Of a stretch of 64,000 nt of DNA, positions 1 through 9,900 are shown piece after piece. The position numbers were made by a program, and so were the translations under genes. Below the pieces are notes generated by a model, which saw only the letters and a program-made list of their open reading frames with translations, searched no databases and had not been told where the DNA came from. The DNA is taken from NCBI RefSeq assembly GCF_036199905.1, contig NZ_CP108109.1, positions 6,392,501 to 6,456,500 on the forward strand, read 5' to 3'. This DNA comes from Streptomyces sp. NBC_00223 (GTDB taxonomy: Bacteria > Actinomycetota > Actinomycetes > Streptomycetales > Streptomycetaceae). Numbering within the stretch: position 1 is the first letter of the stretch; each line of letters opens with the position of its first letter.

Positions 1-2715
<2,715 letters not shown>

Positions 2716-2752
2716 TTGCTCGCGTCCACTGTGTGGTTCTGAAACAACCAGC

Positions 2753-2790
2753 CACCACACACATTCCTGGTTCATCTGGGGTGTGTGGTG
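2753..2790 (+). other. 23S-5S spacer hairpin (probable pre-rRNA processing stem)
   Basis: The spacer between 23S and 5S holds a perfect 10-bp inverted repeat, CACCACACAC (2753-2762) and GTGTGTGGTG (2781-2790), with an 18-base loop. Such stems in rRNA spacers are commonly RNase III-type processing sites. This role is inferred from position. Confidence 0.5.
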
Positions 2791-2802
2791 TGTGTTTCAT
2801 GG

Positions 2803-2921
2803 TGTTTCGGTGGTCATAGCGTTAGGGAAACGCCCGGTTACATTCCGAACCCGGAAGCTAAGCCTTTCAGCGCCGATGGTACTGCAGGGGGGACCCTGTG
2901 GGAGAGTAGGACACCGCCGAA
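2803..2921 (+). rRNA. rrf: 5S ribosomal RNA
   Basis: Typical actinobacterial 5S rRNA of about 118-120 bases, starting GTTTCGGTGGTCATAGCG and ending near GGACACCGCCGAAC. The ends pair (GTTTCGGTGG with CCGCCGAAC), forming helix I, and the loop with CCGAACCCGGAAG is present. It lies about 85 bases after the 23S end, in the usual 16S-23S-5S order. Confidence 0.96.
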
Positions 2922-2932
2922 CAATTATTGAT

Positions 2933-2977
2933 TGCCTCAACCCCCGAGCTGATGCCCGGGGGTTGAGGCATTTTTGT
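2933..2977 (+). terminator. Intrinsic terminator of the rRNA operon
   Basis: A perfect 14-bp stem (2933-2946 pairs with 2957-2970; core CCTCAACCCCCG/CGGGGGTTGAGG) with a 10-base loop is followed directly by TTTTTGTT. This is a textbook Rho-independent terminator 12 bases after 5S. Confidence 0.92.
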
Positions 2978-3044
2978 TGCCCGTTCTCCTCTTGTTCACG
3001 TCGTTCAGGGAACCTGGCCGGACGGACAAGCGGAGGTGTGGAAC

Positions 3045-3803
3045 GTGCAGCAGATGACGACTGCCGGCCGACGGCACGGGATCGCTTCGGACATGACGGC
3101 CACCGCCCTCCGGGACACCCTGGCGGAGTTGCGGATCGGCAGAGGCGCCGAGGTGATCGTGCCGTCCTTCGGGCCGGGAGCGCCCGCCGACGCCGTACGA
3201 CTGGCCGGCGCGACACCGGTGTTCGCCGACATAGACCCGCGGACCTTCTGTCTCGACCCGCAGGCCGTCGCCGCCGGCATCACGTCCCGTACGGCCGCGA
3301 TCGTGCCCGTCAATGTCTTCGGCCACCCGGCGCCCATGGCCCTGCTCGGTGAGCTGGCCGAGCGGTACGGGCTCGCCCTGGTCGAGGAGACCCCTTCGGA
3401 CGAGGACATGGGGGTCGTCGCCCGTCGCCGGGCCCAAGCGCGGTTCCTGGACTCGGCGTTGACCGGCGTCGTCGTGCCGTACACCAAGCCCGGCGCTCGT
3501 CACGTCTACCACCAGTACACCGTGCGGGTGCCGGGCAACGGACGTCCCGACCGCGACGCCTTCGCCGCCGCGCTGGCCGCCCGTGGAGTGCGCGCGACGG
3601 TGGCCGTGCCCGTACCGGTGCACCGGATGCCCGCGCACCGGTCGGGGGTCGTGCTGCCGCAGACCGAGGCCGTGGCGGCGGACAGCCTGTCGCTGCCGGT
3701 GCACCCGGGGCTCACCCAGCGGGAGTTGACGCGTATCGCCGCCGTCTGCAACGCGCTGGGCGGACTGGTGCGCACCGACTCGCGGAGGTCGGAGCGGGTG
3801 TGA
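3045..3803 (+). CDS. Shortened DegT/DnrJ/EryC1-family aminotransferase-like protein
   Basis: The N-terminal half matches the fold-type I sugar/amino-acid aminotransferase family (DegT/DnrJ/EryC1/StrS): GAEVIVPSFGPGA, AGATPVFADIDPRTFCLD, then ITSRTAAIVPVNVFGHPA. The C-terminal part (ARHVYHQYTVRVPG, ARGVRATVAVPVPVH) is the family's small domain. The central block that normally carries the PLP-binding lysine is absent: the protein jumps from LVEETPSDEDMG to the C-terminal domain and has about 250 residues where relatives have about 370. Its only lysine is in YTKPGARH, not a PLP site. It is therefore probably not a working transaminase. GTG at 3045 is chosen because GGAGG (3032-3036) stands 8 bases before it; GTG 3036 would overlap that ribosome binding site. 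Single gene between the rRNA terminator and tRNA-Thr. Confidence 0.75.
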   Translation: MQQMTTAGRRHGIASDMTATALRDTLAELRIGRGAEVIVPSFGPGAPADAVRLAGATPVFADIDPRTFCLDPQAVAAGITSRTAAIVPVNVFGHPAPMALLGELAERYGLALVEETPSDEDMGVVARRRAQARFLDSALTGVVVPYTKPGARHVYHQYTVRVPGNGRPDRDAFAAALAARGVRATVAVPVPVHRMPAHRSGVVLPQTEAVAADSLSLPVHPGLTQRELTRIAAVCNALGGLVRTDSRRSERV

Positions 3804-3876
3804 GCGGGCGCGAACTCGTCCGCGGAGAGGGTTTCTCCGCACGCCTGTTCATGGGCTAAGATCGTCGTGTCGACGC

Positions 3877-3949
3877 GCCCCAATAGCTCAGTCGGTAGAG
3901 CGTCTCCATGGTAAGGAGAAGGTCTACGGTTCGATTCCGTATTGGGGCT
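3877..3949 (+). tRNA. tRNA-Thr (anticodon GGT)
   Basis: A 73-base cloverleaf: acceptor GCCCCAA/TTGGGGC with discriminator T, D-loop AGCTCAGTCGGTAGAGC, anticodon stem TCTCC/GGAGA enclosing ATGGTAA (anticodon GGT, reading ACC/ACT) and a T-arm with GGTTCGATTCC. The 3' CCA is not encoded and must be added after transcription, as for many actinobacterial tRNAs. Confidence 0.96.
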
Positions 3950-3958
3950 CGGATACGG

Positions 3959-3991
3959 AAGAGGCCCCCACCGGTTGGTGGGGGCCTCTTT
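3959..3991. terminator. Terminator after tRNA-Thr, probably bidirectional
   Basis: A perfect hairpin (AAGAGGCCCCCACC, loop GGTT, GGTGGGGGCCTCTT) starts 10 bases after the tRNA. It lies between the tRNA and the 3' end of the convergent osaC gene and has A and T ends suited to termination from both sides. Confidence 0.85.
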
Positions 3992-4054
3992 CATGCCCGG
4001 ATCTCACACCCGGAACGCATGTCGGAATCCCGCGTCCGGACGTCCGCCCGCGGC

Positions 4055-6760
4055 CTATGTCGTGGGCAGTGCCGGCACCCGCATCGCCAGGATGGCCATG
4101 TCGTCCGAGGGCGCGTCCGAGGCGAAGCGCTCCACCGCCCGCTGGATACGGGCCGCGACGGCGCCGGCCGTCAGCCCCGTACAGGTGGCCAGCACGTCCG
4201 CCAGGCCGTCGTCGCCGAGCATCCGGCTGCCCTCACGGCGCTCGGTCACGCCGTCCGTGACGCACAGCAGGACATCGCCCGGGTCGAGGGTGACGGTCTG
4301 CTCGAACAGCTCCAGGTCGTCCATCACCCCGAGCAGCGGCTGCGGTTCGGTGGCGGGCTCGACCGAGCCGTCCGGGCGCAGTCGCAGCGGCAGCGGGTGT
4401 CCGGCGCAGACCATGCGGAGCATCGCGCTGCCGTCGCTCTGGGGCCACAGCTCGCCGTAGAGGAGGGTCAGGAAGCGGCTGCGGGCGCCCTCGTCGAGGA
4501 TGGCCGCGTTGAGGCGTTCCAGGACCGCGGCGCCGCCGAAGCCCTCGCGGGCGAGCAGGCGCAGGGCGTGGCGGGCCAGTCCGGTGACGGCGGCGGCCTC
4601 CGGGCCCGTACCGCAGACGTCGCCGATGGCGAAGCCCCAGCAGCCGTCGCGGATCGGGAAGAGGTCGTAGAAGTCGCCGCCGACCTCGTTGCCCTCCCCG
4701 GCCGCGCGGTAGACGACCTCGACCTCGACTCCGGGCACACACGGCAGCTCCGGGGGCAGCAGGCTGCGCTGGAGGGCCTGGCTGATGGCGGTGCGCTCGC
4801 TGTAGAGGCGGGCGTTGTCCAGGGCGAGGGCGGCCCGCCGGGACAGGTCCTCGGCGAGTTCGAGGATCTCCTGCCGGAAGCGCTCGTCGGCGGACTTGCC
4901 GAGGGTGAGCATGCCGATGACACGGTTGCGCGCCACCAGCGGCAGGACGACCGTCTCGCCGCCGACCGCGGCGGCGGTGGCCAGTGCGACCCCGGGTGTG
5001 CTCGGCGGGCGGGCGTTCGCGCCCGAACCGACGCCTAGGCTGCGAAGCGAGGCCCGCAGTGCGCTGGAGTGGGCCGCGTCGGAGGGCGCGGTCCACATGC
5101 GGGCGCCCGGGGTCGGGTCCGGGTCGGGCGGCCTGACCTGGGAGAGCAGCGCCTTGATGCCGTCGATGCGGTCCTCGTCCTCATGGAGGACGAAGGCCAG
5201 TTCCGGTTCCGACTGCTCGGCGATCGTGTAGACGGCGCACCAGCTGGCCAGGGTGGGCACGGTCATCTGGGCCATCAGTGCCAGCGTCTGGTCCCGCTCC
5301 AGGGTGCCCGCGAGCAGGTCGGACGCCTCGACGAGGAAGGAGAGCGAGCCGCGCCTGAGCCGTTCCAGCTCGGTGAGGCGGGCGCTCTCGACGGCCAGCG
5401 CGATCCGGTCGGCGGCGAACTGGAGCCGCAGCGCCTCCTGGTTGGAGTAGCGGCCGGGTGCCTCGGCGGCGACGCCGATCGAGCCGGTGAGCCGGCCCTC
5501 GACCTTGAGCGGCACGGTGACGACCGAGCGCATGCCGGTGCCGGAGAGCAGCGGTACGGCGCCGGGGACGGACGTCAGGTCCTCGTGCACGGCGGGCATC
5601 CGCGCGCTGCCGTAGCGCCCGGTGCCGGCCTCGACGGGGACGCGGGCGAAGCGCTGGCGGGCGGAGGGGAGGCCGGTGGAGGCCCTCACCTCCAGTTCGG
5701 TCTCGTCGTCGGTGGCGAGCAGCAGATAGGCGGCGTCGCCGTCGAGCATGTCGCGGGCGCGCTCGACCGTGCGCTGAAGGAGGCTGTCGAGGTCGTCGGG
5801 GGCGGGGGAGCCGATGAAGACCTCGAAGGCGTCCGCGGACTTGCCGCGCTGCGACATGCCGCTGTCGGAGGGCGCCGGGCCGCGCGAGGGGGTCTGGAGC
5901 ACCGCGCGCTCCTCGGCCCGTACCAGCAGCAGGACGGTGGACGGCTCGCCGGCGCTGTCGCGGACCCGCAGGTGGGAGCCGTAGACGGACAGGACACGGC
6001 CGTCGCCGCCGCGCAGGCCGTAGGTGCCCTCCCAGCGGGAGAGCTGGAGGGCTTCGGCCAGGCCGATGCCGGTGCCGGGGGTCTGCGGCCAGGCGGTGAG
6101 GTCGGCCAGGGACTTGCCGAGCACGGCGTCGGAGGAGTGGCCGAAGAGGTGGGCGGCGTCGTCGTTCCAGCGGGTGACCCGGCCCTGGCGGTCGACCTGG
6201 ATGACGGCGACCCGGACCCTCTCGTCGGCCAGCGGCAGTTCCGAGGTCGGCAGGACGGGGCTGGTGGAGCGGGTGCCCGCGGGGCGCTCGGGCAGGTCGA
6301 GCTGGAACCAGACCTGCTTTCCGGCGCCGGTGTACTCCACGCCCCAGCGGCTGGCCAGGGCGGCGCACAGCAGCAGGCCGCGCCCGCCCTCGTTGTCGGT
6401 GTCGCGGAACTGGCGGCCGCGGGTCTGCATGGGCACTTCGCGCTCGGGGTAGTGGTCGGCGACCTCGACCCGTACCGCGGTGTCGTAGCGCAGACACTGC
6501 ACGTCGGCGGCGGTGCCCGCGTGGACCACGGCGTTGGTGACCAGCTCGCTGGTGAGGACCACGGCGTCGTCCACCACGTCGGCGAAGCCCCAGCCGTGGA
6601 GGGTGTCCCGGACGAAGGCGCGGGCGACGGCGACCGACCGCCCCACCGGTTCGAAGGTGGCCGCTGCACGCGCCGTGATCACCGGTCTCCTCGTTGCTCG
6701 TGTGTCGGTGGGCGCGCCGACGGCGGTCGTCGACCTGCCGCCGCGCTGCTGGACTGTCAC
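4055..6760 (-). CDS. osaC: OsaC-like multidomain regulator: anti-sigma kinase, PAS, GAF and SpoIIE/PP2C phosphatase
   Basis: A 901-residue cytoplasmic signalling protein. Residues about 30-160 form an RsbW/SpoIIAB-type ATPase domain (N-box ELVTNAVVHAG, G-box NEGGRGLLL). A PAS domain follows (about 180-285, DRQGRVTRWNDDAAHLFG), then one clear and one weaker GAF region (about 320-640) and a C-terminal SpoIIE-type PP2C phosphatase (about 655-895) with metal-binding aspartates in VGGDFYDLF and IGDVCGTG. This architecture and its divergence from osaA match OsaC of S. coelicolor, which restrains the osmotic-stress sigma factor SigB. No sigma factor is encoded nearby. Start GTG at 6760 follows GGGGAG in reverse sense at 6-base spacing. 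Identity as osaC rests on architecture plus position; the domain calls are firm. Confidence 0.88.
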   Translation of the reverse strand: MTVQQRGGRSTTAVGAPTDTRATRRPVITARAAATFEPVGRSVAVARAFVRDTLHGWGFADVVDDAVVLTSELVTNAVVHAGTAADVQCLRYDTAVRVEVADHYPEREVPMQTRGRQFRDTDNEGGRGLLLCAALASRWGVEYTGAGKQVWFQLDLPERPAGTRSTSPVLPTSELPLADERVRVAVIQVDRQGRVTRWNDDAAHLFGHSSDAVLGKSLADLTAWPQTPGTGIGLAEALQLSRWEGTYGLRGGDGRVLSVYGSHLRVRDSAGEPSTVLLLVRAEERAVLQTPSRGPAPSDSGMSQRGKSADAFEVFIGSPAPDDLDSLLQRTVERARDMLDGDAAYLLLATDDETELEVRASTGLPSARQRFARVPVEAGTGRYGSARMPAVHEDLTSVPGAVPLLSGTGMRSVVTVPLKVEGRLTGSIGVAAEAPGRYSNQEALRLQFAADRIALAVESARLTELERLRRGSLSFLVEASDLLAGTLERDQTLALMAQMTVPTLASWCAVYTIAEQSEPELAFVLHEDEDRIDGIKALLSQVRPPDPDPTPGARMWTAPSDAAHSSALRASLRSLGVGSGANARPPSTPGVALATAAAVGGETVVLPLVARNRVIGMLTLGKSADERFRQEILELAEDLSRRAALALDNARLYSERTAISQALQRSLLPPELPCVPGVEVEVVYRAAGEGNEVGGDFYDLFPIRDGCWGFAIGDVCGTGPEAAAVTGLARHALRLLAREGFGGAAVLERLNAAILDEGARSRFLTLLYGELWPQSDGSAMLRMVCAGHPLPLRLRPDGSVEPATEPQPLLGVMDDLELFEQTVTLDPGDVLLCVTDGVTERREGSRMLGDDGLADVLATCTGLTAGAVAARIQRAVERFASDAPSDDMAILAMRVPALPTT

Positions 6761-6996
6761 CGGCGGCTCCCCAGACTCCTACGCCCGGCGAGGGGCGGGC
6801 AACCCGATGCCAGGTTACTTACCCTTCCGGATCGTGTGTGCGCCGGTTGCTGGTGTTTCCACCCCGAACATGCCCGCAGACTTGTCCGATGCTGCCGAAC
6901 TGTTATGGCCCGGCGCGGTCGGGGTGAAACACTGGGGATGCTCTCAAGGGCAATCTTGCACATCTGCGGGTCGATCGACCCTCCAGGAGGGACACG
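6761..6996. promoter_or_regulatory. Divergent osaC/osaA promoter region with a 14-bp palindrome
   Basis: This 236-base gap must hold the promoters of both divergent genes. A perfect palindrome, GGGTCGATCGACCC (6968-6981), ends 3 bases before the osaA ribosome binding site AGGAGG (6985-6990). It could be an operator or a small leader hairpin. No certain -10/-35 pair was identified; the promoters are inferred. Confidence 0.5.
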
Positions 6997-9900
6997 GTGG
7001 AGTCTGGCGCATCGGCGCGGGGCGCGGTCACGCGTTCCAAGAACGGGCGATCCCGTGGGAGCGGGACCATAGAGGTCGATTCGGCCGCGCTCACCAAGCT
7101 GCTCGCGGCGCTGTCCGCGATGCGGGACGGAAACTTCCGCAAGCGGCTGACGGTCTCCGGCGACGGAGTGATGGCGGAGATCGCCGCCGTCTTCAACGAG
7201 GTCGCTGACCGCAACCAGCACCTCACCGGAGAGCTGGCCCGGGTCCGGCGGGTCGTGGGCCGGGACGGCAAGCTCACCGAGCGGCTGGAGTCCGGTTCCT
7301 CCGAGGGGGCCTGGGCAGCCGCCATCGAGGCGTCGAACGCCCTGGTGGACGATCTGGTCCGGCCGGTGTCCGAAGTCGGCCGGGTGCTGTCCGCGGTCGC
7401 CGAGGGAGACCTGGAACAGCGGATGGACCTGCGCGCGCAGAACGCGGACGGCTCCGCGCATCCGCTGCGCGGGGAGTTCCTGAAGGTCGGCCGCACGGTC
7501 AACGGCCTGGTCGACCAGCTGTCGGCGTTCACCGACGAGGTCACACGGGTGGCCAGCGAGGTGGGCACCGAGGGCAAGCTGGGCGGGCAGGCGAAGGTCC
7601 GGGGCATGTCGGGGTCCTGGAAGGACCTGACGGACTCGGTCAACACCATGGCGTACCGGCTGACCGCCCAGGTGCGCGACATCGCGCTGGTGACGACGGC
7701 GGTGGCCAAGGGCGATCTGTCCCGCAAGGTCACCGTGCACGTGGCCGGCGAGATGCTGGAACTGAAGAACACCGTCAACACGATGGTGGACCAGCTGTCC
7801 TCCTTCTCCTCCGAGGTGACCCGCGTCGCGCGTGAGGTCGGCACCGAGGGCGAGCTGGGCGGCCAGGCGCAGGTGCCCGGCGTGGCAGGTGTGTGGAAGG
7901 ACCTGACGGACTCCGTCAACCTGATGGCCGGGAATCTCACGGCCCAGGTGCGGGACATCGCCCAGGTGACGACGGCCGTGGCGAACGGTGACCTGTCGCA
8001 GAAGATCACCATCGGGGCGCGCGGCGAGGTCGCGCAGCTCGCCGAGACGATCAACGCGATGACCGAGACGCTGCGTACGTTCGCCGACGAGGTGACTCGG
8101 GTGGCGGGCGAGGTCGGCGCCGAGGGGCAGCTCGGTGGCCAGGCTCAGGTGCCGGGCGCCGCGGGGACGTGGAAGGACCTCACCGACTCGGTGAACACCG
8201 CCTTCCGCAACCTCACCGCGCAGGTGCGGGACATCGCGCAGGTCACCACGGCCGTGGCCAACGGTGACCTGTCGCAGAAGGTCACGGTCGATGTCTCCGG
8301 CGAGATGCTGGAGCTCAAGAACACCGTCAATACGATGGTCGACCAGCTGTCCGCCTTCGGCGCGGAGGTGACGCGGGTAGCGCGTGAGGTCGGTGTCGAG
8401 GGCCAGCTGGGCGGTCAGGCTCAGGTGCCGGGGGCGGCGGGTACGTGGAAGGACCTCACCGACTCGGTGAACACCGCCTTCCGCAACCTGACCGGCCAGG
8501 TCCGCAACATCGCCCAGGTGACGACGGCGGTCGCCAACGGCGATCTGACGCAGAAGGTCACGGTCGATGTCTCCGGCGAGATGCTGGAGCTCAAGAACAC
8601 CGTGAACCGGATGGTGGACCAGCTCGGCTCCTTCTCCGCGCAGGTGACGCGGATGGCCCGTGACGTGGGCACCGAGGGACGGCTGGGCGGGCAGGCCCGG
8701 GTGGACGGCGTCAGCGGCACCTGGAAGGACCTGACCGACTCCGTCAACTTCATGGCCGGCAATCTGACCTCCCAGGTGCGGCAGATCGCGCAGGTCACGA
8801 CGGCGGTCGCGCGGGGTGATCTGTCGCAGAAGATCGACGTGGACGCCCGGGGCGAGATCCTTGAGCTGAAGAACACGATCAACACGATGGTCGACCAGCT
8901 CTCGTCCTTCGCGGACCAGGTGACCAGGGTCGCGCGTGAGGTGGGTACGGACGGCCGCCTCGGCGGTCAGGCGCAGGTGCCCGGTGTGGCCGGCGTGTGG
9001 CGCGACCTGACGGACTCGGTGAACTTCATGGCCGGGAACCTGACCGGCCAGGTCCGCAACATCGCCCAGGTCGCCACGGCGGTCGCGCGAGGTGATCTGT
9101 CGCAGAAGATCGACGTGGACGCCAAGGGCGAGATCCTTGAGCTGAAGAACACCCTGAACACCATGGTCGACCAGCTCTCGTCCTTCGCCGAGGAGGTCAC
9201 CAGGGTGGCCCGTGAGGTGGGCACCGAGGGCATCCTGGGCGGCCAGGCCGAGGTCAAGGGCGTCAGCGGTACGTGGAAGGACCTCACCCAGTCCGTCAAC
9301 TTCATGGCGAACAACCTGACCAGTCAGGTCCGCAACATCGCCGACGTCACCAACGCGGTGGCCAACGGCGACCTGTCGCGGAAGATCACCGTCGACGCCA
9401 AGGGTGAGATCCTCGCGCTGGTCACCACCGTGAACACCATGGTGGACACGCTGTCGGCCTTCGGTGACGAGGTCACGCGCGTCGCCCGTGAGGTGGGTAC
9501 GGAAGGCCAGCTGGGCGGTCAGGCGCGGGTGCGCGACGTGTCGGGCATCTGGAAGGACCTGACGGAGTCGGTCAACGGCATGGCGTCGAACCTGACCAGT
9601 CAGGTGCGGTCGATCTCCTCGGTGGCCACGGCCGTCGCCAACGGCGACCTCACCAAGAAGATCGACGTGGACGCCCGGGGCGAGATCCTGGAACTGAAGA
9701 ACACCATCAACACGATGGTGGACACCCTCTCCGCCTTCGGTGACGAGGTCACCCGTGTCGCCCGCGAGGTCGGCACGGAGGGCATCCTCGGCGGTCAGGC
9801 CCGCGTGCCGGGCGTGGCGGGGACCTGGAAGGACCTGACGGAGTCCGTCAACGGCATGGCGTCCAACCTCACCGGTCAGGTGCGGCAGATCGCCCAGGTG

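Noticed and set aside
3877..3991. tRNA-Thr as an integration (att) site
   Set aside because: No repeat of the tRNA 3' end and no integrase gene in the window.
5069..7072. Plus-strand frame opposite osaC
   Set aside because: Gly/Val-rich, no domain, while the minus strand encodes four recognisable domains.
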